Of a stretch of DNA of 64,000 bases, positions 48,238 through 58,312 are shown one piece after another. A program made the translations under genes and the position numbers. How positions within the stretch are numbered: position 1 is the stretch's first letter; each line of letters starts with the position of its first letter. Under the pieces are notes generated by a model, which saw only the letters and a list, made by a program, of their open reading frames with translations, did no database searches and was not told the DNA's origin. The stretch is from an uncultured Ignavibacteriota bacterium (GTDB lineage Bacteria; Bacteroidota; Ignavibacteria; UBA10030; UBA8401): the NCBI GenBank assembly GCA_903861125.1, contig CAIOTF010000039.1, positions 176,337 through 240,336 of the forward strand, given 5' to 3'.

Positions 48238-50352
48238 ATGGAAGTCCAAAAGTTTCAATACGATAACAAAATCGTCCGTGATTTTGGTATCGCCGCACTC
48301 GTTTTCGGAGTAGTTGGAATGCTTGTTGCGGTCACCATTTCGTTTCAATTGTTCATGCCTGCGGTAAACGCCAATCTGCAGTACATAACATATGGACGAA
48401 TTCGTCCTCTGCATACCAATGCGGTGATCTTTGCATTCGTAGGGAATGCGATTTTTATGGGTATATATTATTCTCTGCAGCGATTGTGCAAAGCGAGAAT
48501 GTTCAGCGATATATTGAGTCGTATTCATTTCTGGGGCTGGCAATTGATTATTGTTGCCGCTGCAGTTTCACTTCCGTTAGGAATCACCACAAGCAAGGAA
48601 TATGCTGAACTTGAATGGCCCATCGACATAGCCATCACATTAGTGTGGGTAGTCTTCGCGATAAATTTCTTTGGAACAATTATCAAACGCCGAGAACGTC
48701 ATATGTATGTGGCGATCTGGTTTTATATTGCTACCATCGTTACTGTGGCTGTTCTTCATATCGTAAATTCGTTGGAAGTTCCAGTCTCTTTCCTTAAAAG
48801 TTATTCGATGTATGCAGGCGTGCAGGATGCATTGGTGCAATGGTGGTATGGACACAATGCTGTGGCATTCTTTTTAACAACACCATATCTGGGATTGATG
48901 TATTATTTTCTGCCGAAAGCTGCAAATCGGCCGGTCTATTCATACAGACTTTCCATTGTTCACTTCTGGTCGCTGATCTTTATTTACATTTGGGCAGGAC
49001 CTCATCATCTTTTATATACGGCACTTCCGGATTGGGCGCAATCTCTTGGTACAGCATTCTCCATTATGTTGATTGCTCCTTCGTGGGGAGGTATGATCAA
49101 TGGTCTCCTGACACTTCGCGGAGCATGGGACAAGGTACGTGAAGAACCCGTGCTGAAATTTATGGTTGTTGGTGTGACGGCATACGGTATGGCGACATTT
49201 GAAGGACCGATGCTTTCGTTGAAAAACGTTAATGCACTGGCGCATTATACTGACTGGATTGTCGCACATGTGCATATCGGTGCGTTGGGCTGGAATGGGT
49301 TTATGACATTCGGAATTCTTTATTGGCTTATACCACGTCTTTATAGGACCGAATTATATTCCAAAAAACTTGCCAGTTTCCATTTCTGGATTGGGACTCT
49401 TGGAATTGTGTTCTATGCGTCGTCAATGTATGTAGCAGGCATCACGCAATCGTTGATGTGGAAACAATTTAATCCAATGGGAATGCTGCAATATCCTAAT
49501 TTCCTTGAAACAACATTACAGATTATTCCGCTTCATATGATTCGTGCTGTCGGCGGATTAATATATCTTACCGGTGGTCTGGTGATGATTTATAATCTTG
49601 TGAAAACGGCTAAACAGGGATCATTCTTGGCAAATGAAGATGCTGAAGCTCCGGCACTTCAAAAAGATGTGAATCAGCCTTCGGAAACGAAACATCGCTG
49701 GCTTGAGAAAAAACCAATTCAGTTTGCGTTGCTTGCAACTGTTGCCATTCTCATTGGAGGGATCATAGAATTGATTCCGACGTTCTTGGTGAAATCAAAT
49801 ATTCCTACCATTGCGAGTGTAAAGCCGTATACGCCTTTGGAATTGCAGGGACGAGATCTCTATATCCGTGAAGGATGCAATAATTGTCATTCACAGATGA
49901 TCCGGCCGTTCCGTTCTGAAACTGAACGGTATGGAGAATATTCTAAAGCAGGAGAATTTGTTTATGATCATCCGTTCTTATGGGGATCACGGCGTACGGG
50001 TCCGGATCTTCAGCGGGAAGGTGGAAAATATCCAAATCTTTGGCACTACCTGCACATGGAAAATCCAAGAACAATGTCTCCCGGTTCGATTATGCCGTCT
50101 TATTCCTGGCTGTTAACACAGGACTTAGACACTTCTTCAACACCGGCAAAAATTAGAACGATGCAGACTTTAGGCGTGCCGTATCCGAAAGGATTTGAGA
50201 ATACTGCAAATGATATTCTTCGGCAGCAGGCAGATTCGATTTCCGCTGATCTGCAGAGGAACAAGGTCCCCGCTGAGTCTGGCAAAGAGATTATTGCCTT
50301 GATAGCATATTTACAGCGTTTAGGAACCGACATTAAAGCGGCAGGAAAGTGA
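48238..50352 (+). CDS. ccoNO: Fused cytochrome cbb3 oxidase subunits I and II (CcoN-CcoO)
   Basis: CcoN part (RIRPLHTNAVIFAFVGNAIFMGIYYSLQR, QWWYGHNAVAFFLTTPYLGLMYYFLPK) followed in one frame by CcoO (LYIREGCNNCHSQMIRPFRSETERYGEYSKAGEFVYDHPFLWGSRRTGPDL). Confidence 0.95.
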   Translation: MEVQKFQYDNKIVRDFGIAALVFGVVGMLVAVTISFQLFMPAVNANLQYITYGRIRPLHTNAVIFAFVGNAIFMGIYYSLQRLCKARMFSDILSRIHFWGWQLIIVAAAVSLPLGITTSKEYAELEWPIDIAITLVWVVFAINFFGTIIKRRERHMYVAIWFYIATIVTVAVLHIVNSLEVPVSFLKSYSMYAGVQDALVQWWYGHNAVAFFLTTPYLGLMYYFLPKAANRPVYSYRLSIVHFWSLIFIYIWAGPHHLLYTALPDWAQSLGTAFSIMLIAPSWGGMINGLLTLRGAWDKVREEPVLKFMVVGVTAYGMATFEGPMLSLKNVNALAHYTDWIVAHVHIGALGWNGFMTFGILYWLIPRLYRTELYSKKLASFHFWIGTLGIVFYASSMYVAGITQSLMWKQFNPMGMLQYPNFLETTLQIIPLHMIRAVGGLIYLTGGLVMIYNLVKTAKQGSFLANEDAEAPALQKDVNQPSETKHRWLEKKPIQFALLATVAILIGGIIELIPTFLVKSNIPTIASVKPYTPLELQGRDLYIREGCNNCHSQMIRPFRSETERYGEYSKAGEFVYDHPFLWGSRRTGPDLQREGGKYPNLWHYLHMENPRTMSPGSIMPSYSWLLTQDLDTSSTPAKIRTMQTLGVPYPKGFENTANDILRQQADSISADLQRNKVPAESGKEIIALIAYLQRLGTDIKAAGK

Positions 50353-50359
50353 GGAGACT

Positions 50360-50554
50360 ATGATATCAACTTATCTCAGTGCTATCGACGGAATATCGGT
50401 TTATCCGCTTATTTCACTTTTTATTTTTATTCCATTTTTTGTCATCGTTACAGTATGGGTCTTCAAATTAGATAAAAATTTTCTGAACTATATGGGCGAA
50501 ATGCCTCTCAATGATTCAACGGAAACTGTTGAGGATAGGAAACAATCACTATGA
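50360..50554 (+). CDS. ccoQ: cbb3 oxidase subunit CcoQ-like small membrane protein
   Basis: 64-aa single-TM protein between ccoNO and ccoP; FVIVTVWVFKLDKNFLNYMGEMPLND. Confidence 0.75.
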   Translation: MISTYLSAIDGISVYPLISLFIFIPFFVIVTVWVFKLDKNFLNYMGEMPLNDSTETVEDRKQSL

Positions 50555-51381
50555 AAAAGAATAATGTATTCTCCCGTTTATTGTTCCTGGTGTTGATCGG
50601 ATCGATCCCTGCATATTCTCAGGTGAAGGATCCGGCGGCAGAACTTGCTGTGATCTTTGCTGTTTCATTCATCATTTTTGTCATAGCAACGCTGATGTAT
50701 ATTATTGGCGTGATGAATGCGAATGTTGATCCGATGGCAAATCTGTATTACAAGATCAAAAACTATATCATACCTCCTCCAAGTGAAGTTGCCGTAGATG
50801 TCGGTCATGTTTATGACGATATCAAGGAGTTGGACAACCGCATACCGCCATGGTTCAATTATTTGTTCGGCTTGACGGTGGTCTTTGCATTCGTCTATCT
50901 GATTGATTACCACGTTGTCGGAATGTCTAAGCTTTCCGCTGATGAATATATGGACGAGATTGTTGCCGCAAATTTACAGAAGAAGATCATGCTGGCGTCG
51001 GGCGGTACGGTCAACGAAAATGCGCTTGTAGCCCTTAAAGATGCAGAGTCATTAAAAGACGGGGATGAGAATTTCCATAAATTCTGTATCTCTTGTCATG
51101 GACCGCAGGCAGGCGGCATCATTGGACCGAATTTGACCGATCAATATTGGATCCATGGTGGAGGGATCAAGAATGTCTATACAACAATCAAAAAAGGCGT
51201 TCCCGGGAAAGGGATGATTAGTTGGGAACTTGTGTTTTCCCAAAAACAAATTCAAAACCTGGGGAGTTACGTTTTGTCACTTCAGGGCACGAATCCTCCG
51301 GGAGGAAAAGCTCCGGACGGTCAATTATATGTTGAACCTGTTGCAACAGCGAAGGACAGTGTCCAAAAGAAATCATTGTGA
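50551..51381 (+). CDS. ccoP: cbb3 oxidase subunit III (CcoP-like), single c-type heme motif
   Basis: HVYDDIKELDNRIPPWFNYLFGLTVVFAFVYLIDYH; one CISCH motif; GPNLTDQYWIHGGGIKNVYTTIKKGVPGKGMISW. Confidence 0.9.
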   Translation: MKKNNVFSRLLFLVLIGSIPAYSQVKDPAAELAVIFAVSFIIFVIATLMYIIGVMNANVDPMANLYYKIKNYIIPPPSEVAVDVGHVYDDIKELDNRIPPWFNYLFGLTVVFAFVYLIDYHVVGMSKLSADEYMDEIVAANLQKKIMLASGGTVNENALVALKDAESLKDGDENFHKFCISCHGPQAGGIIGPNLTDQYWIHGGGIKNVYTTIKKGVPGKGMISWELVFSQKQIQNLGSYVLSLQGTNPPGGKAPDGQLYVEPVATAKDSVQKKSL

Positions 51382-51387
51382 TAATCA

Positions 51388-52845
51388 ATGTCTGAATCAA
51401 ATGCTGAGAACGATCCAGGCGAATCATTCCGTGATTCGCTTGGAATTGTGGAGAAAAGCGGTAAACGAAAATGGGTATATCCTAAAGAACCGAAAGGCAG
51501 ATTCACAAACGCCCGTAACGCGTTCAGCGCGGTTCTTCTTCTTATTCTGTTTGGAACACCATTTGTGACCGTCGACGGTCATCCGTTTATGCTGTTCGAT
51601 ATTATCAATCGACAGTTTATCCTGTTTGGATTTGCGTTTGGACCGCATGATTTTTTTCTCCTCGGTCTTTCGATGATCACTACCATCGTCTTCATTTTCC
51701 TCTTTACCGCAATTTTTGGTCGGCTGTTCTGCGGATGGATTTGCCCGCAAACCGTGTTTCTGGAATCGGTTTTTAGGAAGATAGACTATTGGATTGAAGG
51801 AGATCATAAAGATCAGCGCCGTCTTAATGAATCCGGATGGACCGGAGAAAAAACTCTAAAAAAGAGCACAAAGTATCTCGTCTATTTTTTAATTTCTTTC
51901 CTTACCGCAAACATGCTTCTGGCATGGGTTATCGGAATCGAACCGTTAAAGAAAATCGTCACTGAACCGGTCGACAGCCACTTCGCCGGCTTTACCGCCA
52001 TGATGTTGTTCACAGGTCTGTTCTATTGGATCTTTATTTGGTTCCGTGAACAAGCCTGCATTCTTGTTTGTCCATATGGCAGATTGCAGGGTGTGCTCCT
52101 CGATCCAAATTCCATCGTTATAGCATACGACTATCTTCGTGGAGAACCCCGTGGGAAAATGAAGCGGAATGAAGTGAGAGCATCCGGCGATTGTATCGAT
52201 TGCAACGAATGCGTTGTCGTTTGTCCAACGGGCATTGATATACGTAACGGAACTCAACTGGAATGTGTGAATTGCACGGCCTGTATCGATGCTTGCGATA
52301 CAGTCATGGACAAAATAAATAAACCGAGGGGTTTGATCCGTTATGATTCGCTGAACGGTATCAAGACGCAGATCCGTAAGATCTTTACGACACGAGTGAT
52401 CGGATATTCGGTCGTTCAAGTTCTCTTGCTTACGCTGCTGACGTTTTTTTTAATGACGCGTTCCGAAATTGATGTGACAATATTACGGTCACCGGGAATG
52501 TTTTACCAGGAACAGCAGAATGATCAGGTAAGCAATCTGTACGATATGAAAGTACTGAACAAGACATTTGTGCAACGGGATATCCAGGTAAAATTACTGA
52601 ATATCAAAGGTGAAATTAAGATCCTTGGAGATAATAAAAGCGTTCCTCCTCAGGAAGCGGCGTTAACAAAAATGTTTGTTATGCTTGACAAAAAATCTAT
52701 CACCGCAATGAATACCCCGCTTCTGTTCGCTGTCTATTCCAATGGTAAAGAGATACAGCGTATCAGCACATCGTTTTTAGGTCCTGTTGAGAAGAAGACA
52801 AAACACGACGAAAAAGAACATGATGATGAGAGGAGAGAAAAATGA
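51388..52845 (+). CDS. ccoG: Cytochrome c oxidase accessory protein CcoG (FixG/RdxA)
   Basis: LFCGWICPQTVFLESVFRKIDYWIEGD; CIDCNECVVVCPTGIDIRNGTQLECVNCTACIDACDTVMDKI. Confidence 0.94.
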   Translation: MSESNAENDPGESFRDSLGIVEKSGKRKWVYPKEPKGRFTNARNAFSAVLLLILFGTPFVTVDGHPFMLFDIINRQFILFGFAFGPHDFFLLGLSMITTIVFIFLFTAIFGRLFCGWICPQTVFLESVFRKIDYWIEGDHKDQRRLNESGWTGEKTLKKSTKYLVYFLISFLTANMLLAWVIGIEPLKKIVTEPVDSHFAGFTAMMLFTGLFYWIFIWFREQACILVCPYGRLQGVLLDPNSIVIAYDYLRGEPRGKMKRNEVRASGDCIDCNECVVVCPTGIDIRNGTQLECVNCTACIDACDTVMDKINKPRGLIRYDSLNGIKTQIRKIFTTRVIGYSVVQVLLLTLLTFFLMTRSEIDVTILRSPGMFYQEQQNDQVSNLYDMKVLNKTFVQRDIQVKLLNIKGEIKILGDNKSVPPQEAALTKMFVMLDKKSITAMNTPLLFAVYSNGKEIQRISTSFLGPVEKKTKHDEKEHDDERREK

Positions 52846-53291
52846 AGATAAAGATGAATTGGGGATTCTGGATCGTCGTAAGTTTTATTCTGTTTGCTGT
52901 TGGTACATTTTTTATGGTCTACATATCGATGACAACAAGAGTTGAACTTGTCACAGATGATTATTATGAGAAAGAACTGAAATATCAAAACCAAATCGAG
53001 TTGATGAAAAGGTCAAACGCTTTGGAGCAGCCCGTTGGGATGGAATTCGTTTCCTCAACAGTGGTTTTGCGATTTCCAAATATCGACAAAAAAGACAATT
53101 ATTCAGGAACAATATATTTTTTCAGACCTTCCGATAAGAGCGGTGACTTCAAGAGTGACATTAAAATAGATACTTCGTATTCCCAGGCATTTGAGACGTC
53201 TATGTTTTCCAGGGGATTATGGCGTGCAAAAATATTCTGGAATGCAGGATCTCAGCAATTCTATTCTGAACTGCCGATTATTATTCAATAA
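52842..53291 (+). CDS. ccoH: FixH/CcoH family protein
   Basis: Single N-terminal TM (WGFWIVVSFILFAVGTFFMVYISMTTRVELVTDDYYEKELKYQNQI); 4-nt overlap with ccoG. Confidence 0.85.
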   Translation: MKIKMNWGFWIVVSFILFAVGTFFMVYISMTTRVELVTDDYYEKELKYQNQIELMKRSNALEQPVGMEFVSSTVVLRFPNIDKKDNYSGTIYFFRPSDKSGDFKSDIKIDTSYSQAFETSMFSRGLWRAKIFWNAGSQQFYSELPIIIQ

Positions 53292-53295
53292 ACAA

Positions 53296-54006
53296 ATGGA
53301 TCTTCTTGCCGCATTGACACTTGGTCTTCTTGGAAGTATGCATTGCATCGGTATGTGCGGTCCTCTTGTGCTTGCCGTGCCGAGTAATGCTGTGTCCCGC
53401 TGGACGTTTATTGGTGAAAGAGTGTTATATAATGCCGGGAAAGCCGTTACATATGGCGTGTTAGGAGCAGTGCTGGGATTTGCCGGGAAAAGTGTTATCA
53501 TGGACCTTCAGCAGAATATCTCAATTGTTCTTGGTGTTACACTGTTGATAACAATTGCGATACCATTAGGATTGAAGTCAAAAATAGAAAAGTTTTCCCC
53601 TTTGAAATATCTCTATGGTTTTGTCAAGGAGACTTTTTCTGCGTTAATGAAAAAACGGGGAAGAACAGCCTTGTTTCTAATGGGTATGGTTAATGGATTG
53701 TTGCCGTGCGGCCTTGTGTATACCGCACTTATTGGCGCAACGGTCGTCGCCGATATTCGGCAAAGTGCATTATTCATGATCATCTTTGGAATTGGTACGG
53801 CACCTGCTCTTGTGGCTGTATCACTGACCGGAAAACTTATTTCCGTACGATTCCGTTCAATTATCACACGCATAATACCTGGTATAAGCATCGTGATTGC
53901 GATAATTCTAATTCTGCGCGGGATGAATCTTGGAATACCCCTTCTCAGCCCCAAGGTGGTGCAAACAACAACTCAAGAAAAGACGATGGATTGCTGCAAA
54001 GAATGA
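53296..54006 (+). CDS. Sulfite exporter TauE/SafE-like family protein (cbb3 operon associated)
   Basis: MDLLAALTLGLLGSMHCIGMCGPLVLAVP; NGLLPCGLVYTALIGA. Start set to 53296 rather than 53191, which lies inside ccoH. Confidence 0.9.
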   Translation: MDLLAALTLGLLGSMHCIGMCGPLVLAVPSNAVSRWTFIGERVLYNAGKAVTYGVLGAVLGFAGKSVIMDLQQNISIVLGVTLLITIAIPLGLKSKIEKFSPLKYLYGFVKETFSALMKKRGRTALFLMGMVNGLLPCGLVYTALIGATVVADIRQSALFMIIFGIGTAPALVAVSLTGKLISVRFRSIITRIIPGISIVIAIILILRGMNLGIPLLSPKVVQTTTQEKTMDCCKE

Positions 54007-54012
54007 CGCATC

Positions 54013-54447
54013 CTAGCGTGATACGTAATCCATCAGTGATTTTATTGCATCATTTTTTTCTTCAAGAATAAACTTTATAACATCTCCGATTGAGATCAAA
54101 CCTGTCACTGTTTCTCCTTGAAAGACCGGAATATGCCTAACCTTTTTTTCCGTCATAGTGGTCATGATCGTTTCGATCTCATCCTCTTCTGAGGCAGTGA
54201 TAAGACTTACTTTTGGCGTCATAATATCGCACGCCTTCAACTGCTCAGGATCTATTTTCAAAATCATGCATCGATGGACAATATCACGTTCGGAGATCAC
54301 TCCAGCAACGGTACCATTTATGCTCATAACGATAAGAAAACCTACTCTATTTGCTGCCAGTGCCGCAACAGCAGTGTTGACAGAATCCTGCTCTGCAACG
54401 GTGAATATTTTCCTCCCTTTGGAATTTAAAATATCTTTTACTTTCAT
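54013..54447 (-). CDS. CBS domain-pair protein
   Basis: MKVKDILNSKGRKIFTVAEQDSVNTAVAALAANRVGFLIVM... GVISERDIVHRCM ... VRHIPVFQGETVTGLISIGDVIKFIL. Confidence 0.92.
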   Translation of the reverse strand: MKVKDILNSKGRKIFTVAEQDSVNTAVAALAANRVGFLIVMSINGTVAGVISERDIVHRCMILKIDPEQLKACDIMTPKVSLITASEEDEIETIMTTMTEKKVRHIPVFQGETVTGLISIGDVIKFILEEKNDAIKSLMDYVSR

Positions 54448-54646
54448 AAATAGTTCCCCCTGGTTAGTGAATAAGTTCTCAGACGAATGTAGAAAAGCGG
54501 ATACAGGAAGTCAAGAATTGATTACAGATCAATTGAAAAAAATGTGACTATCCTTCTACTATGACTCGGCGGGTAATTGCTCCGTTAAGGATTGACGAAA
54601 GTACTGTAAAATACAATCCTAAGTAGTAATGATGGTTTTTAGGTGA

Positions 54647-55933
54647 TTATTTACCGGATCGTGATCTTCCAAACCATTTTTTCTTTTCACCGCCGCCGGA
54701 ACCGGTAGCTTTCGGTGTGGAATGCCCGGTACGGTGTGGATGTGCAGACCGCTGTTGTCTGTGCTGCGGCTGTTTTGGTGCTTTTACTGGATTGTGATCC
54801 TGCAACGGGAAGGGGTGGTGCTCCGTGACCGGTATTTTTTTGCCGATCAGTTTCTCAATGTCGCGCAGATATTCTTTCTCTTCAGCATCGCAGAATGAAT
54901 ACGCTGTTCCTTTTGCTCCTGCTCTTCCTGTCCTTCCGATTCGGTGAACATAGGTTTCAGGGATATTCGGCATTTCATAATTGATTACGAATTCCATATC
55001 ATCCACGTCGATCCCACGGGCAGCAATATCTGTCGCAACAAGGACGCGTGTAGTTTGCGTCTTAAAATTTGCCAAAGCACGCTGGCGCGCATTCTGAGCT
55101 TTATTTCCATGTATCGCTTCTGCTTTCACATGGTTCTTCAACAGCACTTTTACAACTTTGTCGGCACCATGCTTTGTCCGGGTAAAGACCAGCGCTGTTT
55201 TGATTTTTGTATCTTTCAGGAGGTGCATTAACAGCGCATTCTTATTCCCTTTATCGACAAAAAGGATATGCTGGTTGATAACGTCAACAGTCAATGACTC
55301 GGGTGTGATCGAAACTTTTATAGGGTTGTGGAGAATTGTACCAGAGAGTTTAACAATCTCAGCCGGCATCGTAGCTGAAAAAAACAATGATTGCCGTTTT
55401 TGTGGAAGAGCATGTAATATTTTTTTCACATCATGGATGAATCCCATGTCAAGCATGCGGTCTGCTTCATCGAGAACAAAGATCTGAATATCCTTTAATG
55501 AAATATATTTCTGATTCATAAGATCGAGCAGTCTGCCCGGAGTAGCTACCAAAATATCCACGCCGCGCTGCAATGCATTTGTCTGCGCCTGCTGACCGAC
55601 ACCGCCAAAGATCACCGTTGAGGTCAAACCTGTGTGTCTGCCGTACGCCTTGAAGCTTTCATTGATCTGGATCGCCAGTTCGCGTGTTGGTGTAACGATC
55701 AAACTGCGGATCTTCTTTCTATTATCAATTGGTTTATGGCCGGATAATAATTGAAGGATAGGTATTGCGAATGCCGCCGTTTTTCCTGTTCCGGTTTGGG
55801 CGCAGCCGAGCAGGTCGGTTCCTTGTAATACTATCGGAATTGCTTTCGATTGGATAGGCGTTGGTGTATTGTAGCCTTCTTCAGTTAATGCTTTTAGGAT
55901 TGGTTCGATGATGTGTAAGGTTTTGAAAGGCAT
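54647..55933 (-). CDS. DEAD/DEAH-box RNA helicase (RhlE-like)
   Basis: GCAQTGTGKTAAFAIPIL, PTRELAIQI, VLDEADRMLDMGF, FFSATMPAEI, HRIGRTGRAG; basic C-terminal tail. Confidence 0.95.
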   Translation of the reverse strand: MPFKTLHIIEPILKALTEEGYNTPTPIQSKAIPIVLQGTDLLGCAQTGTGKTAAFAIPILQLLSGHKPIDNRKKIRSLIVTPTRELAIQINESFKAYGRHTGLTSTVIFGGVGQQAQTNALQRGVDILVATPGRLLDLMNQKYISLKDIQIFVLDEADRMLDMGFIHDVKKILHALPQKRQSLFFSATMPAEIVKLSGTILHNPIKVSITPESLTVDVINQHILFVDKGNKNALLMHLLKDTKIKTALVFTRTKHGADKVVKVLLKNHVKAEAIHGNKAQNARQRALANFKTQTTRVLVATDIAARGIDVDDMEFVINYEMPNIPETYVHRIGRTGRAGAKGTAYSFCDAEEKEYLRDIEKLIGKKIPVTEHHPFPLQDHNPVKAPKQPQHRQQRSAHPHRTGHSTPKATGSGGGEKKKWFGRSRSGK

Positions 55934-56187
55934 GTATCTTCTGTATGCAGTGAATAAGGTGGAAAAAAATATTCACTTGGTGTATTTCGGCGCAAAGGCT
56001 CTCTTTAATCGCTCGGTTTCTAATACAAAATGGCGAAAAATATCGTCATTTCCTTGTCAAGACGTTAAATAATGCCGGGAAGACAAAAATTTGAGTGAAG
56101 TAAGGTTGTTTTTGCCGTAAGGGGTTTATGATCTCGCAAAATTCAAACCTTAGGGTGCTGTCATGAAAAAAAATCATGATAATAGTG

Positions 56188-57177
56188 CTATAGATTGGCC
56201 CACCGTTTTAATCGCCATTCTTTTTGTTTTTCAGCTTCAAGGAATGTCCAGACAACAAAACGGCTTTTCTTTTGTCCCTGCGCCATTTCAATTGTTCTGA
56301 CTTCCAGAGCATTCACACTCTTCAGTTCCTCATAGATTGACGGAAGATTGGATTGTTTTGAAACAAGTGTAGAATACCAAAATACTTGATGAGCATACTC
56401 GGCGCTTTCTTTTATCATTTTAGTGACGAATGCTTCTTCACCGCCGACACACCACAATTCATTGCTTTGTCCACCGAAATTGAGCGGCATTTTTTTTTCT
56501 TTTGATATTCCCAGATTTTTCCACTTCCGTCGTGTACCGGCTTCAGCCTGATCTAATGAAGAATGGAAAGGGGGATTGCATATTGTGAAGTCGAATCTGT
56601 CTTCCGGTCGGAATATTCCAAAAAAAATATGTCCCATATCTTGTTGGCGGCGGATCTCGATGCTATTTGTCGGGAAAGAATTGAGTTCAATAATCTTGCC
56701 GGCGGATGAAATTGCAACAGGATCTATTTCGGAACCGGCAAAGCGCCAGCCGTATTCCGTAAAGCCAATGAGCGGGTAGATGCAATTTGCGCCGACACCG
56801 GTATCAAGAACAGAAATGGATCTACCGTGAGGAATGACATTGTTATTAACGGATGCTAAAAGATCGGCGCAATGGTGAATATAGTCCGCGCGCCCTGGAA
56901 TGGGTGGGCAGAGATAGTGTTCAGGAATATCCCAGTAGGAAATTCCATAAAAATGCCGCAGTAAAATACGGTTGAGCGTCCGGACCGCTTCGGGACGCGC
57001 AAAATTGATAGTCTCACGTTTGTATGTATTGACGAAAACGAATTGCTTCAGTTCCGGATACAATTCGACCAGAGATGCGAAATCGTATCTTTTATTATTT
57101 CTATTACGGGGATGCAACCCGGTTTTTTCAATAGGAACTATTTTTTCTTTTCGGTTCAAAGGGGAAGATGTTTCCAT
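56188..57177 (-). CDS. rlmF: 23S rRNA (adenine(1618)-N(6))-methyltransferase
   Basis: GLHPRNRNNKRYDFASLVELYPELKQFV; DYIHHCADLL; VLDTGVGANCIYPLIG; FTICNPPFHSS. Confidence 0.93.
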   Translation of the reverse strand: METSSPLNRKEKIVPIEKTGLHPRNRNNKRYDFASLVELYPELKQFVFVNTYKRETINFARPEAVRTLNRILLRHFYGISYWDIPEHYLCPPIPGRADYIHHCADLLASVNNNVIPHGRSISVLDTGVGANCIYPLIGFTEYGWRFAGSEIDPVAISSAGKIIELNSFPTNSIEIRRQQDMGHIFFGIFRPEDRFDFTICNPPFHSSLDQAEAGTRRKWKNLGISKEKKMPLNFGGQSNELWCVGGEEAFVTKMIKESAEYAHQVFWYSTLVSKQSNLPSIYEELKSVNALEVRTIEMAQGQKKSRFVVWTFLEAEKQKEWRLKRWANL

Positions 57178-57183
57178 TCTTTA

Positions 57184-57843
57184 TTATCGTCCGAGCAATC
57201 CAATATCTTTGTTGCCGATTATTCGTTTTGCGTATCCTTTGATTGTTACCGCGATTATTGCATTGCCGAGGTCTTCAAGAGTGCAGACATGGGAAGGGAG
57301 GAGAGTTTTAAGAACAGGATACAGTGCACCTAATGGCTTTGCAAATGTAAGTGTTCGCTTCATTCCTTTAATCGGCCTGATAAATCCGGGGCGGAAATTG
57401 TAGACAGCCTTAAAGGGCAGTTTCGTCAGGTCGTTTTCGGTCTTTCCTTTCACACGGGCCCACATCGTTCGGCCATGTTCTGAACTGTCTGTTCCTTCAC
57501 CCGATACATAGCAGAAGGTCATTTCAGGATTTAGTCTGACGAGTGTAGCTGCAACATGCATTGTTAATTCGTAGGTGGTTCTGGTGTAATCATGTTCATT
57601 CATTCCCAATGAAGAAACGCCGAGGCAGAAGTAGCATGCATTAAATCCTTTCAAAGGATTCTCGATGCATGAAAGATCAAAAAAATCAGTGTGGATCAAT
57701 TCTTTCAGTTTTGGATGCTGAACACCGCATGATTTTCTCCCAATTACAAGTACGGATTCGACATTCGGATTGTTCAGCGATACATGGAGGACACCTTCGC
57801 CGACCATCCCTGTAGCACCGAGGATAACTGCATTAATGTTCAT
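57184..57843 (-). CDS. NAD(P)-binding Rossmann protein (HTATIP2/epimerase-like)
   Basis: MNINAVILGATGMVGEGVLHVSLNNPNVESVLVIGRKSCGVQHPKLKELIHTDFFDL. Confidence 0.82.
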   Translation of the reverse strand: MNINAVILGATGMVGEGVLHVSLNNPNVESVLVIGRKSCGVQHPKLKELIHTDFFDLSCIENPLKGFNACYFCLGVSSLGMNEHDYTRTTYELTMHVAATLVRLNPEMTFCYVSGEGTDSSEHGRTMWARVKGKTENDLTKLPFKAVYNFRPGFIRPIKGMKRTLTFAKPLGALYPVLKTLLPSHVCTLEDLGNAIIAVTIKGYAKRIIGNKDIGLLGR

Positions 57844-57923
57844 AAAAATCCTTTGAGTTAAAATTCACTTTAATGTAGAGCGTTGCAGAACTGAAATCAA
57901 GAGGGAATGTTTTCATCCATTTG

Positions 57924-58250
57924 TTATTTGATCATCGTAAGAAGCATCTTGAACCGCTCGTGCGCTTTCACGGCATGAGGAACATTTCCCGGTAAAATGA
58001 TCGATTCACCTGCATGGAGTATTGACGATGTGCCGGAAAGTAATATTTCAGCTTTTCCGTCAAGCACCTGAACCAGGGCATCAAAAGGCGATGTGTGTTC
58101 GCTTAATTCTTCACCGGCATCAAAAGCAAAAAGCGTTACATTCCCCGTCGGTTTTTTGATCACCATTTTACTGACAACGGAACCCGGCGCATAATCAATT
58201 GAATTGCTCAGAATAAATATTTCTGCGGTTTGGAATTCATTTTGTTTCAT
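57924..58250 (-). CDS. Cupin domain protein
   Basis: VTLFAFDAGEELSEHTSPFDALVQVLDGKAEILLSGTSSILHAGESIILPGNVPHAVKA. Confidence 0.9.
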   Translation of the reverse strand: MKQNEFQTAEIFILSNSIDYAPGSVVSKMVIKKPTGNVTLFAFDAGEELSEHTSPFDALVQVLDGKAEILLSGTSSILHAGESIILPGNVPHAVKAHERFKMLLTMIK

Positions 58251-58312
58251 AAGTGTCCGCTCGTTGATGTGAATGAAAAAGTTTGGTTGAAAAAAAATAT
58301 CACAATCCGGTA

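Noticed and set aside
54001-54025. Imperfect inverted repeat acgcatc...gatacgt at the convergent safE/CBS junction as a terminator
   Set aside because: One mismatch, partly inside coding sequence, no T-run.
56163-56300. Short plus-strand ORF MKKNHDNSAIDWPTVLIAILFVFQLQGMSRQQ... resembling a transporter N-terminus
   Set aside because: Mostly antisense to the conserved rlmF C-terminus (EAEKQKEWRLKRWANL) and stops soon after; likely chance.
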